Position numbers and translations under genes: made by a program. Shown here one piece after another: positions 1-8,772 of a stretch of DNA of 64,000 nucleotides (positions are counted from its first letter, which is position 1; each line of letters begins with the position of its first letter). The DNA lies in NCBI GenBank assembly GCA_900772775.1, contig CAAGRW010000043.1, positions 1 to 64,000 on the forward strand, in the 5' to 3' direction. This DNA is from Candidatus Rifleibacteriota bacterium (GTDB lineage: Bacteria > Vulcanimicrobiota > Xenobia > Xenobiales > Xenobiaceae). The notes under the pieces are model-generated. The model was not told where the DNA came from and made no database searches. It saw only the letters and a program-made list of their open reading frames with translations.

Positions 1-933
1 GGCGCTACTTTGGTTGAAGTTTTGATCACCACTGGCGTTTTTAGTGTATTGATGCTGGTGCTTTTTACTGTTGTGCAATATGGCATGGATTCCTGGCGCA
101 GCATTGAGGGACGTACCGTTACGCAAACTATGATGCGTAAAGTGGGCGTTTTTGCTATGGATGATATTAGGCGAGCCAGCTTCGGTGGTCTCGGCGTGGC
201 CACTTACAAAAATTATAGTCCGAGCAATATAACTAAAGTGGTGACCGGTGCTGATGTAGATCAGACTAAACAGCCGCAATATGGACAAGCTATATGGATG
301 CTTTCGGCATATAATGATAATAGCGCTATTTCTGGAGGCACAGATCCTGAGGTGGTGAGCGCTTCTGAGCGCTTCTCTCGCAGTGAATCGGGTATTCCCA
401 ATTGGAATAAAAATGTAATCTACTACGCATCCACTATTGGCCCCAATTTGCACAAAGAAAAATACGGCGGAAGTATACAAGACGTTTGTGGTAATGCCGA
501 TTCTTGTCCTCATAAATGGTTAATTCGCTGTGAAGTTCCTGGCCAGGCTGCTTTATTAGATAAATCCAATATTGGCAAATATATTGTGCAACCGGAAACT
601 AATGGCGGTAAAATCAATATCTTTAGTCAGGATCCTTTCAAGCAATGTAAAGTCCAAATTTTAGCAGATTGCATTGTGGCTTTCCGAGTAGTAACTAACA
701 AGCCGGAAGTTACTTTGGTAATTAAATCGGCCCGTTTAGCCGAATTGCGCCGCGCTCAGCAGCAACGTGGTATGGCCTTGGGTAAAGAACTTAAAAACGA
801 AGAGACTGTGACAGATATAACAAATGCTCAGGCTTTGAGAAAGCTCGATACGCTTAGCGGTGCTTCTAATCGTTTAGGGGCTTATACTTTGCAATATGAT
901 ATAACAGTTATTCCTCGCAATAATATGAAATAA
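1..933 (+). CDS. type II secretion/type IV pseudopilin-like protein (5' partial)
   Basis: The reading frame is open from base 1, so the start and the short leader peptide lie outside the window. The visible N-terminus reads G-ATLVEVLITTGVF, a prepilin peptidase site: Gly at -1, Glu at +5, then a hydrophobic helix of about 20 residues. About 310 residues remain, with a periplasmic domain containing several Cys and no recognisable fold. A minor pseudopilin of GspJ/PilW type is the best guess, from the size and N-terminus only. It would be processed at the inner membrane and join the pseudopilus of the secretion system encoded at 12-21 kb, which lacks pseudopilin genes of its own. A strong bidirectional terminator follows. 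Family membership is well supported; the exact subunit is not. Confidence 0.75.
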   Translation, partial: GATLVEVLITTGVFSVLMLVLFTVVQYGMDSWRSIEGRTVTQTMMRKVGVFAMDDIRRASFGGLGVATYKNYSPSNITKVVTGADVDQTKQPQYGQAIWMLSAYNDNSAISGGTDPEVVSASERFSRSESGIPNWNKNVIYYASTIGPNLHKEKYGGSIQDVCGNADSCPHKWLIRCEVPGQAALLDKSNIGKYIVQPETNGGKINIFSQDPFKQCKVQILADCIVAFRVVTNKPEVTLVIKSARLAELRRAQQQRGMALGKELKNEETVTDITNAQALRKLDTLSGASNRLGAYTLQYDITVIPRNNMK

Positions 934-990
934 GAGCTGGATGAGTCCTAGAAGATAGGCGCAAAAAAAAAGCTCTTCTATTCTCAAAAT

Positions 991-1021
991 AAAAGGAGCG
1001 GTTGTTGAAACCGCTCCTTTT
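991..1021. terminator. bidirectional intrinsic terminator
   Basis: Perfect 13-bp inverted repeat (991-1003 with 1009-1021, loop of 5) with A-rich and T-rich flanks on both sides. It lies between the convergent pseudopilin and HD-hydrolase genes and can end both transcripts. Confidence 0.9.
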
Positions 1022-1046
1022 ATTTTGTGTGGGCAAAAATTGTGCT

Positions 1047-2357
1047 TTAGAACATAGTGCTTTGGTAAGGACGATCTTTTTCCAACCAAGGCTTTATATG
1101 TTGGTAACAATCGCGCGGTACCATAAGTAAGCTGCGGCGAACCGGCTCGGAGAGTGCTTCGATAGCTCTGGTGCGGCTGGCTTGAGAAATTTCTTTCCAA
1201 CGATTGTTAGGCGGATTATCTAAAATGCGGATTGGCGAAGTGGCCCTTCCCGGTTGATAAATGTCGTAGCCTAAGTTTTGAGGAGTATCTTTATGAAAAT
1301 ACCATTCCCAATTGGAGCCTAAACTCTTTTGCACATATTTTCTTATTCTATCGGTAATGGGGCCATCACCGGGATCGTCAAAAGCTTTGAATGGACGTCT
1401 GCCCAAGAAGCGACGGGAAAGATCGGCCATAACTTCGTCAGGACTTTGGCTCCAAAGTTTTAAGGTGTGGTAGAAATCGAAATCGTCGATTTGCAAGTAA
1501 TTATCTAAGAAATTCTCTTCATCTTCTGCTTGGTTGGACTCAAAAAGAAAGCGCAAATTGCGAGGTAATTCTAAAGATTGAGGGGAGTTTTCGTACAAAT
1601 AGTGCGCCCTTTTGAGAATAACACGCAATAATGTTTCGTAAGAACGCACTGTTTTATGCAAATATACTTGCCAGTGCATAAAGTAGCGACAGAATAAATA
1701 ACCTTCGACAGCTTCACAACCTTTGTGATCGACAGCACAACAGTATTTGCCTTCGCTGTCTCTAAGTGGGCGTATAGTGTAAATAATGCGATCTATATCG
1801 AAAAGTCCATATTTGGCGCCGGTATAGAGAGAATCGCGTTGCAAATAATCCATGCGATCTACATCCAATTGGCTAGAGAGCAATTCGTGAAATACCGGCT
1901 GAGGATAAGTGCCCTTCATTATGGCAATGGTATCTTCGACATTAAGTGAATATTTAGCAAATAAAGGAGCTAAACGGCGGACTATTCTTAAACTTAGCTC
2001 TTCGTGATTTACTTTAGAAAAAGCATTTTCTAAAGCGTGAGAAAAGGGGCCATGGCCTATATCGTGCAACAGAGCGGCGGCTTGAGTGGCCAAGATAGTC
2101 TCGGGAGCTACTTTCAGCAAGCGATTATCATGCCAATAGGTTAAAATACGTTGCATAAGCCACATTGTGCCTATGGAATGCTGAAAGCGAGAATGTTCGG
2201 CGCCGTGAAAAACACTGAAGCACATACCCAGCTGGCGTATGCGACGCAGCCTCTGGAACTCCATAGAGTCGATAAGTTCCAGAATTAAAGGGTGGTTTAT
2301 GGCTATATTACCATAAAGCGGATCGCGCAATACTTTTTCTTTAAACTTTTTGCTCAT
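1047..2357 (-). CDS. HD-domain phosphohydrolase (dGTPase/SAMHD1-like family)
   Basis: 436 residues. The N-terminal half carries the HD signature: an H-SRFQHSIG segment near residue 55, the ALLHDIGHGPFSHALE metal site near residue 95, and LDVDRMDYLQRD near residue 165. This is the COG1078 type of HD hydrolase related to dGTP triphosphohydrolases and SAMHD1. Members cleave dNTPs or other nucleotides with divalent metal; the substrate here cannot be told. The C-terminal half is lineage-specific and rich in aromatic residues. The start ATG has no clear ribosome binding site. It is a single gene, ending at the shared terminator and separated from the exporter genes by 114 bases. Confidence 0.85.
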   Translation of the reverse strand: MSKKFKEKVLRDPLYGNIAINHPLILELIDSMEFQRLRRIRQLGMCFSVFHGAEHSRFQHSIGTMWLMQRILTYWHDNRLLKVAPETILATQAAALLHDIGHGPFSHALENAFSKVNHEELSLRIVRRLAPLFAKYSLNVEDTIAIMKGTYPQPVFHELLSSQLDVDRMDYLQRDSLYTGAKYGLFDIDRIIYTIRPLRDSEGKYCCAVDHKGCEAVEGYLFCRYFMHWQVYLHKTVRSYETLLRVILKRAHYLYENSPQSLELPRNLRFLFESNQAEDEENFLDNYLQIDDFDFYHTLKLWSQSPDEVMADLSRRFLGRRPFKAFDDPGDGPITDRIRKYVQKSLGSNWEWYFHKDTPQNLGYDIYQPGRATSPIRILDNPPNNRWKEISQASRTRAIEALSEPVRRSLLMVPRDCYQHIKPWLEKDRPYQSTMF

Positions 2358-2471
2358 AGTCGGCGACGGCAGCTACTTTTTGTTAATTTTTTTCTAGGTA
2401 CGGTCTAAAGCAAATCGCTTTATATGTTGGTGAGGTAAGCTCTGTCACTAGAAAAATTAAAACTGCTTTCG

Positions 2472-3080
2472 CTATATCTTGTGGTTTTCCTTAATTTTGT
2501 GATATTTATTGCGACGGCTTTGCATACGTTGAGTGCGTTTGGTAGTGGGACGGCTGCGTGGAATGGACAACTCGGCGGAATCGTTCTTGTCTACCAATTC
2601 AGGTATAGATATATCAAAATCGTCTTGTAAACTTGTGTGTAAACTGGATAAGCTGGGATTGATAACCCCTTTAGATAAAGCTGTCCCCATAAGCATACCT
2701 ACAGCTATACCGCTGGCTATAAGCATAGCGTTCATGCCATCTTGCAAAGCCAAATCGGTCTGACCTCGAATAATATTTGTCATGGCGTTGTAGGTAAGAA
2801 TTCCCGGTACCAAGGGAAATATGCCTGGCAATACAAAAACGGTGGAAGGCATACGCAAAGCCCTGGCCAAACTTTCGCTACACAAAGAAATGGTAAGTGT
2901 ACCGACAAAGCCACAATATATAGGGCCTATTCCCCAAGTACCCATCATATAGTTGACTTGCCAACCCAAAAGACCGGCTAAAGTACAACCAAGAATTGCT
3001 CGTACCGGAATGCGAAAAAATACGGCGCAACCGACCAAGCCCAGAATAGCTCCAAACCAACCGATAAAGAAATCGCTCAT
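2472..3080 (-). CDS. YjjB/ThrE C-terminal-type exporter subunit
   Basis: 202 residues from an ATG that forms an ATGA overlap with the stop of the upstream gene; an alternative start three codons earlier also exists. About five hydrophobic segments fill residues 1-140, followed by a basic hydrophilic tail. It matches the small half (ThrE_2 type, like E. coli YjjB) of the two-component ThrE-related exporters. With the preceding YjjP-like protein it should form an inner-membrane exporter of threonine/serine or of dicarboxylates such as succinate. Translational coupling implies stoichiometric production. The substrate is not resolvable; succinate would suit a fermenter. Confidence 0.8.
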   Translation of the reverse strand: MSDFFIGWFGAILGLVGCAVFFRIPVRAILGCTLAGLLGWQVNYMMGTWGIGPIYCGFVGTLTISLCSESLARALRMPSTVFVLPGIFPLVPGILTYNAMTNIIRGQTDLALQDGMNAMLIASGIAVGMLMGTALSKGVINPSLSSLHTSLQDDFDISIPELVDKNDSAELSIPRSRPTTKRTQRMQSRRNKYHKIKENHKI

Positions 3081-3844
3081 AAGAACCATTGCCCCATGCT
3101 CATGCCTACTACTGCTCCGGCTGCCAAGGCTGCGCTAGTGAGGACAGCGTCGGTAGTACGAGCAATGCCGGCCAATAACTCACCGGCCATAAGGTCGGCT
3201 ATAGCGTTTGTTAGAGCTAAACCGGGCAACAGGGGCACCATTCCGGCAATCACTATAGCGCGATGTTCTACGCTGGAAAAAAATAGACACCAAATATCGG
3301 CGAAAATAGTAACGGCCAATCCGTTGAGAAATACCATTAAAAATGGTGCTAGTTTAGCGCATTTTAGCTCTACATATTTGGCTAACAGTCCAACTAGCAG
3401 TGAAGGTATAATCGAAATTAAATTGCCGGCGATCATCATACCGAAACCAGCACAACAAATAGCCTGAAATATATACATGGTAGTTTGGCTGTATAGCGGA
3501 GCTTTGCGGATTAGTTCGTCTACGGCTTTATCGGCGCTTTGAAAAGAAATTTTGCCTGCAGCCAGATCGCGAGAAATAGAGTTGATGGCGATAACTTTGG
3601 CCAGATCGATAGTGCGATTTTTTACTCTGGTGACGATAGTGATGGTGCGCTCACGGCCCACGGTGACGGTAATGCCGGTTGGTGTGGCGTAGCTTTCGAC
3701 CGGCGTGCCGCAAGCGTGGCCAATGTGTTCTACGGTAGTTTCCACTCGATTGGTCTCTGCTCCGGAAGCCATTAGCACTTTGGCTGATTTTAGGCATAGA
3801 CCGGCAATTTTACGCAGAGCATTTTTAGAACACAACTTGGCCAT
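3077..3844 (-). CDS. YjjP/ThrE N-terminal-type exporter subunit
   Basis: 255 residues of the threonine/serine exporter family (ThrE, formerly DUF1212). The N-terminal soluble part has the family pattern LMASGAETNRVE near residue 25, then YATPTGITVTV near residue 57. About five membrane segments follow from residue 120, including the typical PLLPGLALTNAIADLMAGE stretch. The gene overlaps the next (YjjB-like) by four bases. Together they correspond to the two halves that are fused in Corynebacterium ThrE and split in E. coli YjjP/YjjB. The 58-base gap to ftsY suggests possible co-transcription with it. Confidence 0.85.
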   Translation of the reverse strand: MAKLCSKNALRKIAGLCLKSAKVLMASGAETNRVETTVEHIGHACGTPVESYATPTGITVTVGRERTITIVTRVKNRTIDLAKVIAINSISRDLAAGKISFQSADKAVDELIRKAPLYSQTTMYIFQAICCAGFGMMIAGNLISIIPSLLVGLLAKYVELKCAKLAPFLMVFLNGLAVTIFADIWCLFFSSVEHRAIVIAGMVPLLPGLALTNAIADLMAGELLAGIARTTDAVLTSAALAAGAVVGMSMGQWFL

Positions 3845-3902
3845 CGATAATTGCAGCAGCCCTTTCTATATAAAGGCGTTTTTTATAATTTTTAGTTTGA
3901 AA

Positions 3903-5075
3903 CTAACGTTGAACTTCGTTCGTTTCGGCTTTGGCTTCGATTTCCTTGTAATTGGCCGGCTCGGCAAAAAGCGCATCTAAGAAAAGATCGGGATCAAACT
4001 CACGCAAATCGTCAGCTGCTTCACCTACGCCTATGTAGCGCACCGGTAAATGGAACTCTTCGCCAACGGCAATAACCACTCCGCCTTTGCCTGTTCCGTC
4101 CAACTTGCACATAACCACGCCGCTTAACTCTACGGCACGGTTAAATACTTTGGCTTGCTCTAAAGCATTTTGACCTGTGGTCGCATCGACAACTAACCAA
4201 GTTTCGTGAGGAGCACCCGGGCAAGCTTTGTCGCATACACGCCTAATTTTGCCCAACTCTTCCATAAGGTTGACCTTGTTGTGTAAGCGGCCGGCTGTAT
4301 CGATAATTACTAAATCGCAACCGCGTGCTTGAGCCGCTTTTATAGCGTCGAAGACCACCGCACTGGGATCGGAGCCTTCTTGATGGCTGACTAAATCGAC
4401 TCCGATCTTATCCGCCCAAGATTGGAGTTGGTCTATGGCTGCTGCTCTAAAAGTATCGGCGGCTGCCAAAATGACTTTGTGGCCGTCAGCTTTGAATTTT
4501 GCCGCCAATTTGGCTGCTGTAGTTGTTTTGCCTACACCGTTGACGCCTACCATCATGACAACCTTAAGCTCGCCCGGTTGCAAATCTAAACCGCACTTTT
4601 CTCCCTTGTGCTGGCGTAAAATGTCGCTCAAAATAGATTTCATTTCGGTCAACAAATCGCTAGGTCGGCTGATTTTCTTACTTTTTTGGGCTTTTTTAAG
4701 TCGGTCGAGAATATCGGCTGAGGCTGTCAGTCCCACATCTGCTGTCAATAAGATACTTTCCAGTTCATCCCAAAAATCTTCGTCAATCTTATTAGAAGAG
4801 GAAAATAAGCCACTGACTCTGTCTACAAATTGACGACGTGTTTTGTCTAACCCTTTGGCCATTTTGTTGAACCAAGGATCGACAGGCGTTAAGGCCAACT
4901 CTTTAGCGCTGTCTAAAAAGCCGCGCAAACCTTTTTTGGTGTTTTGATCTTGAGAGGCCGTTTCCGAATTGGGCTCGGAAGATACCGGAGGCTCGGAAAC
5001 TACCGGAGTAGCCTGTTCAGTATTGTTTTGAGGGGGAGCTTTTTCTTCTTTGTTGCGTTTGAACCAATTAAACAT
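3903..5075 (-). CDS. ftsY: signal recognition particle receptor FtsY
   Basis: 390 residues. FtsY docks SRP-ribosome complexes at the inner membrane by forming a GTPase heterodimer with Ffh. The N-terminal 60 residues are acidic, Pro/Ser/Gln-rich and poorly conserved (A domain). An N-domain helical bundle covers about 80-165. The G domain shows the P-loop GVNGVGKTTT, DTFRAAA, DTAGRLHNK and the CKLDGTGKGG segment. The start has an AGGA ribosome binding site. It is the first gene of a minus-strand group with the exporter genes behind it. Nothing unusual. Confidence 0.97.
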   Translation of the reverse strand: MFNWFKRNKEEKAPPQNNTEQATPVVSEPPVSSEPNSETASQDQNTKKGLRGFLDSAKELALTPVDPWFNKMAKGLDKTRRQFVDRVSGLFSSSNKIDEDFWDELESILLTADVGLTASADILDRLKKAQKSKKISRPSDLLTEMKSILSDILRQHKGEKCGLDLQPGELKVVMMVGVNGVGKTTTAAKLAAKFKADGHKVILAAADTFRAAAIDQLQSWADKIGVDLVSHQEGSDPSAVVFDAIKAAQARGCDLVIIDTAGRLHNKVNLMEELGKIRRVCDKACPGAPHETWLVVDATTGQNALEQAKVFNRAVELSGVVMCKLDGTGKGGVVIAVGEEFHLPVRYIGVGEAADDLREFDPDLFLDALFAEPANYKEIEAKAETNEVQR

Positions 5076-5297
5076 GATATTCCTATTAAAACAGTAGTGA
5101 ATCTTCTTTTAGGGAAACTCAAAACCGATTGTCATTTTTTCTTAGTGTGAGTATAAGCTGATCTTATTAGCCCTTCTATTTTGACTAACTGCATCTTTTT
5201 GCCTTCTCTTTTTGCATAAAAGGGGGGAGACCTTCGCTTGTATGGCAAATAATGTCCACAATTTATTACCTGTCATATCGTAGAAAGGGGCCATATT

Positions 5298-5948
5298 ATG
5301 GGCATTTTGACTCCATTAGTCTTTGTCGGAGCGGATAAAGTAGCTTTAATTAAGGAAAATATTCTTACTCCTCCCGATCCGGCCGTATTGCCCTGGTCTC
5401 CTATGCCTCGCCTGGATGAAAAAGCCATAGAACTTAAAGAACGTCAGGAAGAAGCTAAAAAACAACAGGAAGCCCAACGGGCTGAAGCCATCAAACGCAC
5501 CTATTCACAACCAGGATTGGGTGGCCCTTCGCTGTTTGGAAATGCACTTGGCAAATCCCATTCTACTACCGGCTCTGCAGAAGGGTTCGCTTTTTCTTCA
5601 CCTGCCCCAGCTCGGAAACCAAATTTGAGTGGAGCCTTGCGCAAATTAGAAGAAGCTCGTCCGCAAACGGCTTCTATGAATTTACCTGATTCTGAGGTCC
5701 CTCCGGGATTTGCCGATCTTACCGATTCGGAAATGCCTCCTGGTTTTGCGGCTATTGAGCGTAAGGCTGAAGAGAAAAAACAAACAGAAAGCGGTATGTT
5801 CGGTCATGTAGAAGGGGTGCCCAGACGTCGTCCTCGCAATGAAGATCGAGATGAACGAGAAAAAACGTCTTCAGAGCGCCATCGTCGTGCTTCCCGCAAT
5901 CAAGAAATAAACTTGAACTTCTTGAAGACTCAAATATTCGGTAATTAA
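5298..5948 (+). CDS. unrecognised acidic/low-complexity protein with PPGF motifs
   Basis: 216 residues, preceded by a good AAAGGGG ribosome binding site. I do not recognise a family. Residues 38-68 form a charged helix rich in E, K and Q, likely a short coiled coil. The middle is Gly/Ser/Pro-rich. Residues 133-138 and 145-150 carry a tandem motif, EVPPGF and EMPPGF. The C-terminus is very basic and Arg-rich. No signal peptide is seen. The same EVPPGF motif occurs in the long N-terminal extension of GrpE in this window (residues 81-86). The copA gene follows after 28 bases, so the two may be co-transcribed. Function unknown; a disordered adaptor-like protein is a guess. Confidence 0.7.
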   Translation: MGILTPLVFVGADKVALIKENILTPPDPAVLPWSPMPRLDEKAIELKERQEEAKKQQEAQRAEAIKRTYSQPGLGGPSLFGNALGKSHSTTGSAEGFAFSSPAPARKPNLSGALRKLEEARPQTASMNLPDSEVPPGFADLTDSEMPPGFAAIERKAEEKKQTESGMFGHVEGVPRRRPRNEDRDEREKTSSERHRRASRNQEINLNFLKTQIFGN

Positions 5949-5976
5949 TTTTTTTTGCATTTCTAAAGGGAACAAA

Positions 5977-8652
5977 TTGAATATGGCTGCCAGAGGTGAC
6001 AAATTCCTTATTACCGGTATGGCTTGTGCTGCTTGTCAAGCTCATGTTAGCAAAGCTATTTCTGCTTTGGATGGAGTGGATCAAGCCGAGGTAAATTTAC
6101 TTTCCGGTACAGCGCGGGTTTTTTACAAAGATAAGCCTTGTCCGGCTGAAGTAATTAAAGCTATACAAGAAGCCGGATACCAAGCCGAACTCTTAAAAGA
6201 TGACAGTGTTTGGCAAGAAAATAGTCGTCAAAGGCGCTCTGAAGCCGCCAAAAGCGAACAGCATTCTCTGGCAATACGCTGTATTTGTACTTTTATACTT
6301 CTGTTGCCTCTATTAGCTTGCAGTACTTCAGTCATGTTTGGCTGGCCTATAGACATTGTGCGCATGGTTCCCGAACCGATAATTTTGTGGTTTGTGGTTT
6401 TTCAATGTGCTTTGGCCTTGCTGGCTATGCTGATAAACGTAAAAATATTTATCAGTGGCTTTAAGGGCTTAATTTCCGGAGCCCCCAATATGGATGCTCT
6501 GGTATGTATGGGAACGCTAGCTTCTTTCGCTTATAGCGTTTTCAATTTGTGGTCTATTGACAAAATTCTGGGCTTGATATCTTCTTCTAAGTTAGATTGT
6601 GCTACTTTCTTAGCCGAAACTTTGCAGCAATACCTTTCGGCCACCTATTTTGACAGTTGCGCTTTCATATTGTTTTTTGTCACGCTGGGCAAATATTTAG
6701 AGGGGCGGGCTAAAGCTAAAACTTCTTTAGCTTTGGAAAAGCTAGCCGATTTAGCTCCTAAAACAGCACTGATAAAAAAATCCGATGGTTCGGAAGAGGA
6801 GCGCCCGGTAGGTTTAGTCTCGGTTGGCGATACTGTCATTATGAAACCTGGTCAGACTGTACCTGTGGATGGCATTATTGTCTCTGGCTCCAGCTCTTTA
6901 GACGAATCGGCTCTAACTGGAGAAAGTTTACCGGTAGTTAAGCATGTCGGTGATGTAGCTCTTTCTGGTTCGGTAAATTGCGAAGGACGTTTTGAATTTG
7001 TAGCTTCTCAAGTTGGAGCCGATACTACTTTGGCTCAAATCATTCGTTTGGTAGACGAAGCTTCCAATTCTAAGGCGTCCAGTGCTCGCTTGGCTGATAA
7101 GGTTAGCAGCGTCTTTGTACCTGTTGTTTTTACTTTGGCGCTTATAACCGGTTTGCTTTGGTATTATGTGCCTTTGTGGCTGGACTTAGCAGAATCGGTT
7201 TATTGGGGTACCGCTTTAAAGTATGCCGTATCTGTTTTAGTAGTTGCTTGTCCCTGTGCTTTGGGGTTGGCTTCTCCGGTAGCCATTATGGTAGGCATGG
7301 GTAGAGCGGCTCAATTTGGTATTTTGGTACGCAATGCCCAAAGTTTAGAAGAGCTGAGCTCAGCTAAAGCGGTTATTTTTGACAAAACTGGTACCCTCAC
7401 CGAAGGCAAACCGGCTATTATTGATTATCAGTCTTTTTGCGAAGATAAATACAGCCGAGAACAAGTGTTGGCTTACGCTTTGTCTTTAGAGCAAAATAGT
7501 CGCCATCCTTTGGCAATAGCAGTTACAAAGGCAGCTCAAGACAAAGGTTTGAGCGCTCTTTCAGTAGACAATTTCAAAGAAGTAGTTGGCGGTGGCGTCG
7601 AAGCTCTTATAGAAAAACAAATTTGGAAAATAGGCAGTCGCGGCTACATGGCTAAAAATATTATGGCCGATTGTAGCTCCGGAAAATTGCAGCGCATCAA
7701 CGAATATGAAGCTCAGGGCTATAGCATTCTTTATTTAGCCAATCAAAAAGACAATTTGGTTGGTATTATCGTATTGGCGGATCAACTTCGCCCTGACAGC
7801 ATTGAAGCTGTACAAAGTTTGCATGAATTAGGTATAAAGGCTATCGTTTTGACTGGCGATAGGCAAGCGACTGCTGAAAGAATAGCCGAAGAAGTAAAGG
7901 CCGATGCTCTCTATGCCGAGGTTTTACCTAGTCAAAAAGCTGACGTTGTCAAAAAATACAAAGACGAAGTTGGCAAAATTATTGTGGTTGGTGATGGCAT
8001 CAATGATGCGCCAGCTCTGAAAATCGCCGACGTTGGCGTGGCTGTAGGTACTGGTATTGATATAGCAGTTGAAGCGGCCGATGTTGTCTTAATGAAAAAT
8101 TCTTTGCTGGATGTTGTTAGAGCTATTGAACTAAGTCGAGCCGTTTTGAGCAATATACGCCAGAATCTGTTCTGGGCCTTTGCTTATAATGTTTTAGCTA
8201 TTCCTGTGGCAGCAGGTGTATTTAGCCCTTGGGGCATTGAGCTTACCCCCTCTTTAGCCGCTTTGGCCATGAGTTTAAGTTCAGTAACTGTAGTTGGCAA
8301 TGCCTTGCGTTTAAATGGTTTTTATCCTGGTCTTATAGGGAAGGTAAAGCATAAGCGCTCTGTCGCTTCCCAAAAAGCAAGCTCTACATCTTTGACCAAC
8401 AAAAAACAAGAAGAAATTAAGCCGGAGGAAAAGACTATGACTAAGATTCTTTATGTTGACGGAATGATGTGCGAAAAATGTGAAATGCACGTTACCAAAG
8501 CTCTTGAAAGTATTGAAGGCGTGAAAGTCAGCCGTATTGAGCGTGCACAAAAAATAGTCGCTGTGGAGTTAAGTAGTGGAGAAATTTCCGAAGAGACGTT
8601 GCGCGAAGCGGTAGAAAAAGCTGGCTATAAAGTGGAGAATATCGTTGGCTGA
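5977..8652 (+). CDS. copA: copper-translocating P1B-type ATPase with N- and C-terminal HMA domains
   Basis: 891 residues from a TTG codon 6 bases after AAAGGG; an ATG two codons downstream is the alternative. Domain order: N-terminal HMA (GMACAAC, Cys17/Cys20), eight expected membrane helices with the CPC metal site near residue 425, actuator domain with LTGES near 315, phosphorylation site DKTGT (Asp469), HP motif near 509 and GDGIND near 672. CPC and the CAAC-type HMA indicate Cu(I) export from the cytosol. Unusually, a second HMA with CEKC follows the last membrane helices, joined by a Lys/Glu-rich linker; this part has its own Shine-Dalgarno sequence and ATG inside the frame. A copper ATPase is well supported; silver or related metals remain possible. 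Confidence 0.95.
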   Translation: MNMAARGDKFLITGMACAACQAHVSKAISALDGVDQAEVNLLSGTARVFYKDKPCPAEVIKAIQEAGYQAELLKDDSVWQENSRQRRSEAAKSEQHSLAIRCICTFILLLPLLACSTSVMFGWPIDIVRMVPEPIILWFVVFQCALALLAMLINVKIFISGFKGLISGAPNMDALVCMGTLASFAYSVFNLWSIDKILGLISSSKLDCATFLAETLQQYLSATYFDSCAFILFFVTLGKYLEGRAKAKTSLALEKLADLAPKTALIKKSDGSEEERPVGLVSVGDTVIMKPGQTVPVDGIIVSGSSSLDESALTGESLPVVKHVGDVALSGSVNCEGRFEFVASQVGADTTLAQIIRLVDEASNSKASSARLADKVSSVFVPVVFTLALITGLLWYYVPLWLDLAESVYWGTALKYAVSVLVVACPCALGLASPVAIMVGMGRAAQFGILVRNAQSLEELSSAKAVIFDKTGTLTEGKPAIIDYQSFCEDKYSREQVLAYALSLEQNSRHPLAIAVTKAAQDKGLSALSVDNFKEVVGGGVEALIEKQIWKIGSRGYMAKNIMADCSSGKLQRINEYEAQGYSILYLANQKDNLVGIIVLADQLRPDSIEAVQSLHELGIKAIVLTGDRQATAERIAEEVKADALYAEVLPSQKADVVKKYKDEVGKIIVVGDGINDAPALKIADVGVAVGTGIDIAVEAADVVLMKNSLLDVVRAIELSRAVLSNIRQNLFWAFAYNVLAIPVAAGVFSPWGIELTPSLAALAMSLSSVTVVGNALRLNGFYPGLIGKVKHKRSVASQKASSTSLTNKKQEEIKPEEKTMTKILYVDGMMCEKCEMHVTKALESIEGVKVSRIERAQKIVAVELSSGEISEETLREAVEKAGYKVENIVG
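8437..8652 (+). CDS. possible internally initiated CopZ-like copper chaperone
   Basis: Within copA, in the same frame, an ATG at 8437 is preceded by GGAGG (8424-8428) with ideal 8-base spacing. Translation from here gives a 71-residue protein that is a complete HMA domain: beta strand KILYVDG, metal loop MMCEKC and the usual C-terminal strand and helix. Its length matches free-standing CopZ chaperones. It suggests that copZ was once a separate gene now fused to copA, or that both a fused and a free form are made. This is an inference from the signals seen; only the fused form is certain as a reading frame. Confidence 0.45.
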   Translation: MTKILYVDGMMCEKCEMHVTKALESIEGVKVSRIERAQKIVAVELSSGEISEETLREAVEKAGYKVENIVG

Positions 8653-8772
8653 CTTAGAACATTATAAGTAGGAGTAGGTTTGCCAATTGTTTGGGCGAAA
8701 ATAGGCAGGAAATCGTTTACGAACGCCCTAAAAGGTTGGCCTTTCACTTAAAATCGGAGGGTAGAGCGCTAT

